NCBI GenBank assembly: GCA_047973435.1
Contig: JBKECA010000183.1
Span: forward strand, 1-17,830
DNA: 17,830 nt
Direction of reading: 5' to 3'
From: JBKECA01 sp047973435
GTDB taxonomy: Bacteria; Planctomycetota; Planctomycetia; Planctomycetales; Planctomycetaceae
Within the stretch, counting starts at the first letter, position 1. Each line of letters opens with the position of its first letter. Position numbers and translations under genes: made by a program. The notes beneath the pieces are model-generated. The model saw only the letters and a program-made list of their open reading frames with translations. It was not told the origin of the DNA and ran no database searches. Positions 7,484 to 17,830 of the stretch are shown here, one piece after another.

Positions 7484-7980
7484 ATCAGCTTGTTCAAGTC
7501 CCGCGGCGCCGTATCCGTTCGGGCTGTGATCGCGGGAGTCGGGACGACGACTTCGTCGGGTTCTGCCTCGACCATCAGCGGTGGCTGACCGTAGCGTCGA
7601 CGCATCCAGTTGATGGCCCTCAGGATTCTCGGCCGTCGCATGATCCGCAGTTCCAGCTGCCGTTTTCCCGGATAATCGATCAGCGTCAGGCCAATCAGCA
7701 TTGTCAGCAGGCCTTGCCCCGGCAGACCGAGCATGACTGCGCCCGCCAGGAACAGCATCGTTCCCAATAGATTTTTGAAGACTTTGCCGGCCAGCCAGCG
7801 ATACCAGCGCCAGCCATCTTCCTGCAGCTGCGGTCGCTCGCGAACAAAGTAGTCCGCCGGCAGTCGCGCGATGAGCCACGGAACTGCAAGCAGGCTGATG
7901 AGAAACAATACGCCGGAAATGATGCCGAATGCAGCGAGCGTCTCGGCGTGCGCCTGAGCGAATTCCCGGATGGTATGCAT
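7474..7980 (-). CDS. Hypothetical multi-helix membrane protein with LPGQG motif
   Basis: Predicted membrane protein of 168 residues. A hydrophobic helix spans about 15-39; after the polar stretch RERPQLQEDGWRWYRW a second hydrophobic region at about 69-102 contains GLPGQG and ends in DYPGKRQLELRIMRRP, then a basic helix and a polar tail. The LPGxG...DxPGKR layout recurs in small bacterial membrane proteins of unknown function and recalls the PGPGW family, although that exact motif is absent. The ATG at 7980 is chosen over 8055 because the longer form would start directly at the base of the cysC 3' hairpin; neither has a good ribosome-binding site. The stop overlaps the FHA gene. Confidence 0.75.
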   Translation of the reverse strand: MHTIREFAQAHAETLAAFGIISGVLFLISLLAVPWLIARLPADYFVRERPQLQEDGWRWYRWLAGKVFKNLLGTMLFLAGAVMLGLPGQGLLTMLIGLTLIDYPGKRQLELRIMRRPRILRAINWMRRRYGQPPLMVEAEPDEVVVPTPAITARTDTAPRDLNKLIQN

Positions 7981-8055
7981 TGCACGCAGTGCGGGAGTCA
8001 ACGACGCGTTTACGTCAAGAAGGAGAGGATCACGCGTGTCGCGCCGTTGAAGCAT

Positions 8056-8086
8056 CCTCTCCGGCCGCGAACCGAGGCCGGAGAGG
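8056..8086 (-). terminator. 3' hairpin of cysC
   Basis: CCTCTCCGGCC (8056-8066) and GGCCGGAGAGG (8076-8086) form a perfect 11-bp stem with a nine-base loop. It starts 17 bases after the cysC stop. No T-run follows, so intrinsic termination would be atypical. Confidence 0.65.
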
Positions 8087-8103
8087 GTTGGAGTCGAACT
8101 CGT

Positions 8104-8712
8104 CTAGCTCAACAGCCCTTTGGACTTCAAGAAGGCGATCACTTCCTGCGCCAACTCGTCGATTCCCTTGTTGTCGGCGTCGAGCGTCAATTCCGGCTTT
8201 TCGGGGGCTTCGTATGGATCGTCGATCCCGGTGAAGCCCTTGATTTCGCCGGCGCGGGCCTTCTTGTACAGCCCCTTCGGATCGCGTTTTTCGCAGGTCT
8301 CGAGTGAGGCGTCGACGAAGACTTCAATGAACTCCCCTTCCGGCAGCAGGGCACGCACCGCGTCCCGGTCCCGACGGTAGGGAGAGATGAACGCCGTCAG
8401 CGTAACGAGGCCAGCATCGGCGAACAGCTTGGCGACTTCGCCAATGCGGCGAATGTTCTCTGCCCGGTCCTCGGCCGAAAAGCCCAGGTTCTTGTTCAAA
8501 CCCATCCGAATGTTGTCGCCATCCAGCAGGTAGGTGTGCTTGCCCTGCGAGTGCAGCATATGGTCAACCGTGTTGGCCACGGTGCTCTTGCCCGAGGCGG
8601 ACAGCCCCGTGAACCACAACACCGCCCCCTTCTGACCTTTGATTTGCTCGCGATCTGCCGACGAAACGCGGTGATCGTGCCAGGTGACGTTGGTTGCCTT
8701 CTGTTCTGCCAT
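8104..8712 (-). CDS. cysC: Adenylylsulfate (APS) kinase
   Basis: Enzyme of 202 residues, full length for the family, that phosphorylates adenylylsulfate with ATP to PAPS in cytoplasmic sulfate activation. Walker A is GLSASGKST at 36-44. LDGDNIRMGLNKNLGF at about 63 is the APS-binding region with the family Asp and Arg, followed by ENIRRIGEVAKLF. FISPYRRDRDAVR and the KARAGEIKGFTGIDDPYEAP segment are typical. AGGAG at 8722-8726 lies nine bases before the ATG at 8712; a TTG six bases further up is less likely. No sulfate adenylyltransferase (cysN/cysD or sat) is present in the window, so this copy stands alone. PAPS may serve assimilation or sulfation of carbohydrates, which sequence cannot decide. 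Confidence 0.95.
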   Translation of the reverse strand: MAEQKATNVTWHDHRVSSADREQIKGQKGAVLWFTGLSASGKSTVANTVDHMLHSQGKHTYLLDGDNIRMGLNKNLGFSAEDRAENIRRIGEVAKLFADAGLVTLTAFISPYRRDRDAVRALLPEGEFIEVFVDASLETCEKRDPKGLYKKARAGEIKGFTGIDDPYEAPEKPELTLDADNKGIDELAQEVIAFLKSKGLLS

Positions 8713-9272
8713 GTTCAATCACTCCTGAGACGCGGAATGGGCCGCTCGAAATCAGAGGGCCGGGGCCCCCTCTCGCGGCGCAGCGGGGGAAATCCTTTGT
8801 GAAGTGTCGAATCGTAGAGATCCCAGCCCGGCACTGCCAAGGGATTTCCCGCCGGTCTCAGGAATTGGGGGCACGTCCCAACGCAACCGTGACTGACGAC
8901 CACCAGTCGTCCCGCCCCTCGATTCGGCTCCCGACCCTATCGGCGTGGAGGAGGAAGTCTGCCGGGAGGCCGAAACGGATGGAGTCGTGGTTCGATCGAA
9001 TCGGAGTTCCAGCCAGCAAGCTCAAACGGACCCGATGAGCGGCAAACGTCGCGATTGTCCTGAGTTTGGGCAGAGAACCGGCCGCACCATCGACACACCC
9101 GTCACGTTACGACACTATCTGTGAACCTGGAATGGCTGTGAACCTCGAATGGCTCCGGCGGTCTGAAGACTGTGTCCGCCGTGGACGGCCGGTTTGATTC
9201 TCGCCAGACAATGCGCGGCGGGACACTGCTTTCACTTCCACGGTCACTGGCGATTACTCCCGATTCGATCGA
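8713..9272. other. 560-bp divergent region between cysC and metH
   Basis: No convincing gene. AGAGGG/CCCTCT (8754-8773) is a short hairpin in the cysC leader. GGGAAATCC (8787-8795) and GGATTTCCC (8842-8850) form a nine-bp inverted repeat with a 46-base loop. A 17-bp tandem repeat is at 9119-9152. The reading frame at 8694-9038 on the plus strand has no family features. The region should contain promoters for both genes; I could not fit a known SAM, SAH or cobalamin riboswitch. Confidence 0.5.
9119..9152 (+). repeat. 17-bp tandem direct repeat upstream of metH
   Basis: CTGTGAACCTGGAATGG (9119-9135) is followed directly by CTGTGAACCTCGAATGG (9136-9152), identical at 16 of 17 positions. It ends 120 bp before the metH start. 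It could be a pair of regulator-binding sites or simple slippage. Confidence 0.75.
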
Positions 9273-13332
<4,060 letters not shown>

Positions 13333-13334
<2 letters not shown>

Positions 13335-13358
13335 CAAGTCCACGCCAATGGACTTGCT
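13333..13358 (+). terminator. 3' hairpin of metH
   Basis: AGCAAGTCCA (13333-13342) and TGGACTTGCT (13349-13358) form a perfect 10-bp stem with a six-base loop. The left arm includes the last two bases of the metH stop codon. No T-run follows. Confidence 0.6.
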
Positions 13359-13655
13359 GCGACTGCCAGTCCACAAATTTGACTTTTTGTAGACGAGCGA
13401 AGTCGGGTCGGCCAGCGGAGTGGACTAGAAGTCTGTCTAAGGAGCATTTGCAGAGTGTTCCGTAGAAGGCGGAACCTTCGGTTCGAGTGGCGATTGGGGT
13501 GACGCCGCCCGGAAGAGTTTCAACAGGTTAGGCGTCAGGCACACGAGTGTCCACTCGGCCTGCATCTTATCTAAACCGCACGCGGTCAATGTGGATACGT
13601 TTTGCCTCGCGGGGCTTTAACGTCCGAATCCTCTCATTCGCTGCCGCGGGCAATA
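13335..13655. other. Convergent intergenic region metH-cupin
   Basis: This 321-bp gap has no gene. It contains the metH hairpin, a further AGTCCA (13368-13373) and TGGACT (13421-13426) pair that repeats the arms of that hairpin, a GAACC/GGTTC mini-hairpin at 13472-13484 and copy B of the dispersed repeat next to the cupin stop. Confidence 0.5.
13575..13652 (+). repeat. Dispersed 78-bp intergenic repeat, copy B
   Basis: Identical to copy C (14737-14814) at 73 of 78 positions and clearly related to copy A (6743-6816). It opens with the near-palindrome ACCGCACGCGGT and ends in GCCGCGGGCA, three bases short of the stop codon of the minus-strand cupin gene, to which it is antisense. ACGTT and AACGT flank a GCC/GGC inner stem. 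Confidence 0.9.
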
Positions 13656-14159
13656 TCATTTGTCTTCTGAGGCCTTGTTCGTTGAAGTTTGTGGTTCTGG
13701 AATTACAAGTTGCTTGGCGTCTGCAGGGTGAATGATGGTCGCTAACACACGCGTCTTTTTCGAAGAACTCGGGTTGCGACCAATGATGTGGAGAATCATT
13801 TCGGGTTCAAAGAATGTGTCGCCAGCGTGCAATACCAGTTTCTCTTTACCTTCCACCTGAAATTCGAACGTCCCTTCGAGTACGTATCCACAAACTGGTC
13901 CCGGATGACGGTGTGGTGGACTACCAGCATTGGGGTCGATTGTGACTTCCAAGACCGTGGCGACTCTCGTTTGTTTGCTTTTGACACCCTTTAGTTTGTC
14001 CGCTCGAAGAACCGTAACCAACACTCCCGGACTAGGTCGCATCGTTGGAAACTTGCCACGATCACTGGTAGTAGAATCCTGAGCGTATGCCATACTCCCG
14101 AAGCAGACGGTGCCAATAACAAGAGTGAGTGTATAAAAGCCGGACAAGCTGGAAGGCAT
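13656..14159 (-). CDS. Exported cupin-domain protein
   Basis: Protein of 167 residues with a Sec signal peptide at 1-26 (cleavage after AYA, before QDS) and a single small cupin barrel at about 65-135. Metal-ligand candidates are His83 and His85 in PPHRHPGP and the histidine in MILHIIGRN; GYVLEGTFEF and HAGDTFFEPE are typical of the fold. The glutamate usually found a few residues after HxH is replaced in this region, so the metal site may be incomplete. AAGGAG lies about seven bases before the ATG at 14159; the longer reading from 14210 would spoil the signal peptide. Such small exported cupins have no assigned substrate. The last codons lie beside repeat copy B. Confidence 0.85.
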   Translation of the reverse strand: MPSSLSGFYTLTLVIGTVCFGSMAYAQDSTTSDRGKFPTMRPSPGVLVTVLRADKLKGVKSKQTRVATVLEVTIDPNAGSPPHRHPGPVCGYVLEGTFEFQVEGKEKLVLHAGDTFFEPEMILHIIGRNPSSSKKTRVLATIIHPADAKQLVIPEPQTSTNKASEDK

Positions 14160-14417
14160 GGCTGTTCTCCTTTGGGGAAGGTTAATTGACAGCGAGATGA
14201 GTTCGAGCAAGGGGAGTTCGAAGTCGCATTTCGCATCGCCTATGGGTGGGAGAGGAGTGGCTGGGTTCTCTGATCGCTAGAGACCCTCAAGTCTGCTCTC
14301 CTTCCGACCCAAAGACGCAGTTTTTCAGGACTCCGTATGACAAAAAATTCAGCGACTAATCCCAATTCCGTTCGACGAAGCGCAACCCACGGCCTCGTGG
14401 CGCCGTAGATCATGCTC

Positions 14418-14465
14418 CTGCATGACGGCATTCCGCACCTTGCATGGGAATGGGGAGTCATGCAG
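14418..14465. other. Nested intergenic hairpin
   Basis: CTGCATGAC (14418-14426) pairs with GTCATGCAG (14457-14465), and inside it CATTCC (14429-14434) pairs with GGAATG (14447-14452), leaving a 12-base loop and a small internal bulge. It is about 260 bp upstream of the cupin start. It may be part of a small RNA, a leader or a relic of a mobile element. Confidence 0.5.
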
Positions 14466-14736
14466 AAGTCGACCTTCAGAACTCAGAGCCTGTGAAAGAA
14501 TCGAAACCGTCCGTTTTCCTGAAGTGATTTCGGTCAAGGCGACCGACGATCGTCGATCCTGAGCGATCCTGTGAGGTCATTTCTCGATCGAATCGCGCGA
14601 CGTCTCCCGGAAGTCGAAAGATTCACAAGCTCTCAGTCGTCAGCAGGTCGGATCTGGACCTGCCTCTTCCTCTCTCCTTGGTGGGAGCCACAAGGTCAGT
14701 CGTCACAGCCTCGCCAGCTACTTGGATCGCCTCTAT

Positions 14737-14814
14737 ACCGCATGCGGTGAATGTTGATACGTTTTGCCTCGCGGGACTTTAACGTCCGAATCCTCTCACT
14801 CGCTGCCGCGGGCA
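14737..14814 (+). repeat. Dispersed 78-bp intergenic repeat, copy C
   Basis: Matches copy B at 73 of 78 positions. It opens with the perfect palindrome ACCGCATGCGGT and ends in GCCGCGGGCA, 67 bases beyond the stop of the minus-strand thioredoxin-like gene and antisense to it. One base of the inner GCC/GGC stem is lost here (GAC). Confidence 0.9.
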
Positions 14815-14824
14815 GTATAAGTGT

Positions 14825-14854
14825 TCAGTCCAGTCGTCGGAACGACTGGGCTGA
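14825..14854 (-). terminator. 3' hairpin of the thioredoxin-like gene
   Basis: Positions 14825-14837 and 14842-14854 form a 13-bp stem with one G-T pair and the loop CGGA. It starts 27 bases after the stop of the minus-strand gene and precedes repeat copy C. No T-run follows. Confidence 0.7.
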
Positions 14855-14881
14855 CGGTGCTCTCGTTGCCTGCGAAGCCGA

Positions 14882-16126
14882 TTACGGCTTGGGGGACTCC
14901 GCCGGGGCCTGGCCAGGCTGGGCGGCAGCGGTATCGGCGGGACCAAGCAACTTCTCCAGTTCCGCTCCGAGCGCGGGACCACGTGCCGCCAAGTTGACGA
15001 CCTTTCCCTCCTGGTTGACCAGAATCACAGCTGGAATGCCGTTGATTCCGTAATACCGGGCAATGGGGTTGTTCCACCCGCGATCTCCCTCGTCGGCCGG
15101 GAACAGCGTCACCCAGCCGATCTGTTCCTGCTCCAGAAAATCCTTTAGCCGATCGGCATCGTTATCCAGGCTGATGCCGACGACCTCGAAACCCTTGCTG
15201 TGATACCGCTCGTAGTTCTGCTTGACGTTTGGAAGTTCCCCGATGCAGGGACCACACCAGGTGGCCCAGAAATCAACGAGTACGACCTTCCCTTTGAACT
15301 GGGCAATGTCGAAGGGCTGGCCGTCGACGGTCAACCCCTTGATCTCGATCGGGTTGCCGAGCAAACCAGCGAAGCGGGCCGACGCTTTGAAACTCTCGAC
15401 CAATCCACTCAGCTCTTCAGCCTTGCGGTCTTCAATGACTTTGGCGAACTGGTTGTAGGCGACGACCGCTTCGGCATTCTGGTCGATGTCCTGCAGCATT
15501 CCGCCAACTTCCATTGCCATATCGACCGCGTCTTTGTTCAGCGGTTCGACCTTCAGTCCGTCTGCCACGGTCTGCACCACCGCAGTCCGCTGCTCGGGAG
15601 TCATCTCGTCAAAGCGTTCAATCTGATCCGAGACTTCGAATCGCTCTCCCAGCGCCTTCAACGAGGCCACATCGGACCCTTTGAGCGTCTTGATCAATGC
15701 CATCACGCGATCGTCCGAGGTTGGTGCCTCCAGTTGCTGCAGTACGCTGAGCACCTGACGACGGATGTTCGCCACCAGAACCGCCGGGGCTTCGTCAAGT
15801 TTTCGCTCCTGCAACTGAGTCAGGGACTCGTCCATCTTGTTCAGATAGCTGACGGTTCCCTCTTCCGAGCGGAACTCGGCGCCGCGAGTTTTGAAGCTCT
15901 GCACAAGCCCGCGCACGAACATTTGCACCGCGATCGGTTCCGACGATTCTGGGATCGCGAACGGGTCCGCAGGGGCAGCCTGTGGATCATCGGGGGGCGT
16001 CGCGGGACTTGTCTTGGGTTGCTGGGGGACGGCATCGTCCGCCGACAGGTGCGACCACGTTGCACTACAGAGAAATGCTGCCCAGGCGCAGCAGAAGAGA
16101 TTCCGCCAATACTTGTGTTGCAACAT
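14882..16126 (-). CDS. Exported TlpA/ResA-like thioredoxin-fold protein
   Basis: Protein of 414 residues that probably acts as a thiol-disulfide oxidoreductase outside the cytoplasm. The start at MLQHKYWRNLF gives a signal peptide of about 30 residues ending near LSA; a longer frame from 16315 has no such signal. A Pro/Ala/Gln-rich linker follows, then a mostly helical region of unknown fold at about 65-260 (for example QTVADGLKVEPLNKDAVDM). The C-terminal AhpC/TSA-type thioredoxin domain at about 262-400 has VDFWATWCGPC with Cys291 and Cys294 and the cis-proline loop GINGIPAVILV. The tail is Ala/Pro-rich. Long N-terminal extensions ahead of TlpA domains occur in Planctomycetes. Cytochrome c maturation or repair of Cys-rich exported proteins are plausible roles but only inferred. 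The gene is divergent from the peptidase gene. Confidence 0.9.
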   Translation of the reverse strand: MLQHKYWRNLFCCAWAAFLCSATWSHLSADDAVPQQPKTSPATPPDDPQAAPADPFAIPESSEPIAVQMFVRGLVQSFKTRGAEFRSEEGTVSYLNKMDESLTQLQERKLDEAPAVLVANIRRQVLSVLQQLEAPTSDDRVMALIKTLKGSDVASLKALGERFEVSDQIERFDEMTPEQRTAVVQTVADGLKVEPLNKDAVDMAMEVGGMLQDIDQNAEAVVAYNQFAKVIEDRKAEELSGLVESFKASARFAGLLGNPIEIKGLTVDGQPFDIAQFKGKVVLVDFWATWCGPCIGELPNVKQNYERYHSKGFEVVGISLDNDADRLKDFLEQEQIGWVTLFPADEGDRGWNNPIARYYGINGIPAVILVNQEGKVVNLAARGPALGAELEKLLGPADTAAAQPGQAPAESPKP

Positions 16127-16332
16127 AAAATCGATTCCCAAGAAGAGAGTCAGAGGAGGGCGAGAGTTTCGAGGGCGTTCCAGCAGAACTGTCCGCCGAA
16201 CGCCCGCCATTCTGCGCGAAAAACTCGCGCGGAACAGTGAGATTCTTCGCAGAATTTGCATCAGCCTTGGAGTTCTACGGCCGAACATCCTACCATTCCC
16301 CGCGATTTCCCCCAAACTTATGGAGATGGACG

Positions 16333-17830
16333 GTGCCGGATCACCCCACAGACAATCCCCTGCTCACTTCGTCGGGGCTGCCCCCGTTTGACAAGATCGC
16401 GCCACAGCACGTGGGACCAGCAGTCAAACAGCTGATTGCCGAATCCAGCGCAGTCTTGGATCAACTGGAGCAACAGGCCCATCCGGAGTGGAATGCAATC
16501 ATTCCTCCGCTGGATGAGATCGGCCGACGCTACGAGCGAAGCTGGGGGCCAGTGTCGCACCTGTTCGGCGTCAAGAATTCCCCCGAACTCCGTACCGCTT
16601 ATGAAGCTGCGCTCCCACAGATTGTCGAGTTCGGCCTTCGGACCCGGCAAAGCGAACCGATCTACCGCGCTCTAAAAGGGCTGCGGGAGGGAGAGAACTG
16701 GGCGCGTCTCGACTCCGCGCAGCAGCGCATTGTGGAGCACAAACTTCGATCCGCGGAACTGGCCGGCATTGGCTTGTCCGGCGCGGAGCGGCAACGATTC
16801 AACGCCATTGCTCAGGAGTTGTCGCAACTGAGTACGCAGTTCTCCAACCATGTGCTGGATGCCACAAAAGCCTGGTCGCTGACGATTACCGATCCCCGGG
16901 ATGCAGAAGGGCTGCCGATGAGCCTGCGGCGGCTGGCCTCTCAGTCTTACAACCGTCAGGAGCCGGCGCCGACAACTCCCGGAACTCCAGAGCAAGGACC
17001 GTGGCGCATCACACTCGACATTCCCAGCTACGGACCGTTCATGCAGCATTGCCGCAATGCAAGCTTGCGTGAACAGGTCTATCGAGCGTTCGTCACCCGC
17101 GCCTCCAGTGGGGACCTCGACAACAGTGACCTGTGCCGACGGATTCTTCAGCTGCGTCAGGAACAGGCACGGCTGCTCGGTTTTCAGAACTATGCGGAGG
17201 TCAGCCTGGCCGAAAAAATGGCCCCAAACGCCGACGCAGTGCTCGAAATGCTCGAGCGTCTGCGAACAGCCTCGTGGGAGCCGGCCCAGGCCGATATGCA
17301 GGAGATTCACGAACTCGCCCTGGCATCGGGACAGATGACGCCCCTGCGCCATTGGGATGTCGCCTTCTGGGCCGAGCGACTCCGCGAGCGTAAGTTCAGT
17401 TTTACTGACGAAGACCTGCGTCCCTACTTCTCTCACGAACGCGTGCTGCAGGGGTTATTCGATCTGCTGGGACGACTGTTTGAAGTCACGATCGAGCGTG
17501 ACCCCGCCGCGCCGGTGTGGAACGAGGATGTCCGGTTCTATCGGGTGCTTGACGCCTCAGGGACGCACATCGCTTCGTTCTACTACGACCCCTACTCACG
17601 GCCGGAGAATAAACGTGGCGGTGCGTGGATGGATGACTGCCTGTCGCGCCGTGTTCTGGAGTCAGGCCTGCAGGTCCCGGTGGCGTACCTTGTCTGCAAC
17701 TGCACTCCGCCAGTGGGGGACAAACCGTCGCTGATGACCTTCCGCGAAGTGGAAACTCTATTCCATGAGTTCGGACATGGCCTGCAGCACATGCTGACCA
17801 AGGTCGACTACCCGGACGCCGCCGGAATCA
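16333..17830 (+). CDS. prlC: M3-family oligopeptidase (oligopeptidase A type), 3' end outside window
   Basis: Zinc metallopeptidase that cleaves short peptides, usually cytoplasmic; 499 residues are visible of a family length near 680. The proposed start is GTG at 16333, with GGAG at 16322-16325 upstream; the frame gives PPFDKIAPQHVGPAV near the N-terminus, as in oligopeptidase A, and no ATG in frame is available there. The helical N-terminal half leads to FYYDPYSRPENKRGGAW and then FHEFGHGLQHML, with the zinc motif HEFGH at 478-482 (His478, Glu479, His482). The third zinc ligand, a downstream Glu, lies beyond the window. The divergent neighbour is the thioredoxin-like gene, with a 206-bp shared upstream region. 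Confidence 0.92.
   Translation, partial: MPDHPTDNPLLTSSGLPPFDKIAPQHVGPAVKQLIAESSAVLDQLEQQAHPEWNAIIPPLDEIGRRYERSWGPVSHLFGVKNSPELRTAYEAALPQIVEFGLRTRQSEPIYRALKGLREGENWARLDSAQQRIVEHKLRSAELAGIGLSGAERQRFNAIAQELSQLSTQFSNHVLDATKAWSLTITDPRDAEGLPMSLRRLASQSYNRQEPAPTTPGTPEQGPWRITLDIPSYGPFMQHCRNASLREQVYRAFVTRASSGDLDNSDLCRRILQLRQEQARLLGFQNYAEVSLAEKMAPNADAVLEMLERLRTASWEPAQADMQEIHELALASGQMTPLRHWDVAFWAERLRERKFSFTDEDLRPYFSHERVLQGLFDLLGRLFEVTIERDPAAPVWNEDVRFYRVLDASGTHIASFYYDPYSRPENKRGGAWMDDCLSRRVLESGLQVPVAYLVCNCTPPVGDKPSLMTFREVETLFHEFGHGLQHMLTKVDYPDAAGI

Larger units (their letters stand above)
14160..14881. other. 722-bp region without a gene
   Basis: Lies between the cupin promoter and the 3' end of the thioredoxin-like gene, both on the minus strand. 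It contains a strong hairpin at 14418-14465, repeat copy C at 14737-14814 and a terminator-like hairpin at 14825-14854. Short frames at 14240-14537 and 14751-15053 show no protein family; the second starts inside repeat copy C. No tRNA was found. Confidence 0.55.

Noticed and set aside
8086..8106. T-arm-like GAGTTCGACTC on the minus strand after cysC
   Set aside because: No acceptor, D or anticodon arm can be built around it, and it overlaps the cysC stop.
8838..8900. Cobalamin-riboswitch-like fragments (AAGGGA, CCGGT, GCAACCGTGAC) upstream of metH
   Set aside because: The pieces are in roughly the right order, but the loop and spacing do not fit, and no convincing 3' B12 box follows. A covariance-model search with the Rfam cobalamin model would decide; a significant hit would overturn this.
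13547..13735. Short frames at 13547-13735, 14751-15053 and 6471-6803 with similar IRFASRGFNV-type starts
   Set aside because: The similarity comes from the dispersed DNA repeat. The frames diverge at once outside it and run into or opposite other genes, so they are not a protein family.

Overview
The window looks like chromosomal DNA of a planctomycete (class Planctomycetia is the best guess). The main support is a large PSCyt1/DUF1549/DUF1553 cytochrome protein, a family typical of Planctomycetes. GC-rich coding sequence, several starts without a clear Shine-Dalgarno site, two very Cys-rich secreted proteins and loosely packed single-gene units fit this view. No rRNA, tRNA, CRISPR array, transposase or integrase was seen.

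Layout. 1-1026: two tandem minus-strand paralogues for small exported proteins built on CAAPCGG repeats, each apparently with its own 3' hairpin. 1356-4121: the PSD1/PSCyt1 protein on the plus strand. 4193-5316: a minus-strand group with a two-helix membrane protein, an SRPBCC/START-like protein and a doubtful small ORF. 5359-6678: CCA tRNA nucleotidyltransferase. 6968-7483: a small FHA protein, whose 3' end overlaps a convergent membrane-protein gene (7474-7980). 8104-8712: adenylylsulfate kinase (cysC). 9273-13334: an unusually long cobalamin-dependent methionine synthase (metH). 13656-14159: an exported cupin. 14882-16126: an exported TlpA/ResA-like thioredoxin. From 16333 past the window end: an M3-family oligopeptidase (PrlC type), incomplete.

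Most genes are housekeeping or envelope functions and do not form one system. cysC (sulfate activation) and metH (methionine synthesis) both belong to sulfur metabolism but are on opposite strands with a 560-bp gap. The Cys-rich proteins, the exported thioredoxin-like protein and the cytochrome all act outside the cytoplasm, where thiol-disulfide chemistry matters; a functional link between them is inference only.

The strongest unusual signals are: (1) MetH carries an insertion of roughly 115 residues in its reactivation domain, most of which resembles the winged-helix DNA-binding domain of Fur regulators; (2) the same gene holds two sets of heptanucleotide repeats translated in frame, one of them an inverted repeat; (3) a dispersed intergenic repeat of about 78 bp occurs three times, always just 3' of a gene and always in the same orientation relative to that gene; (4) the CAAPCGG proteins are nearly one fifth cysteine.
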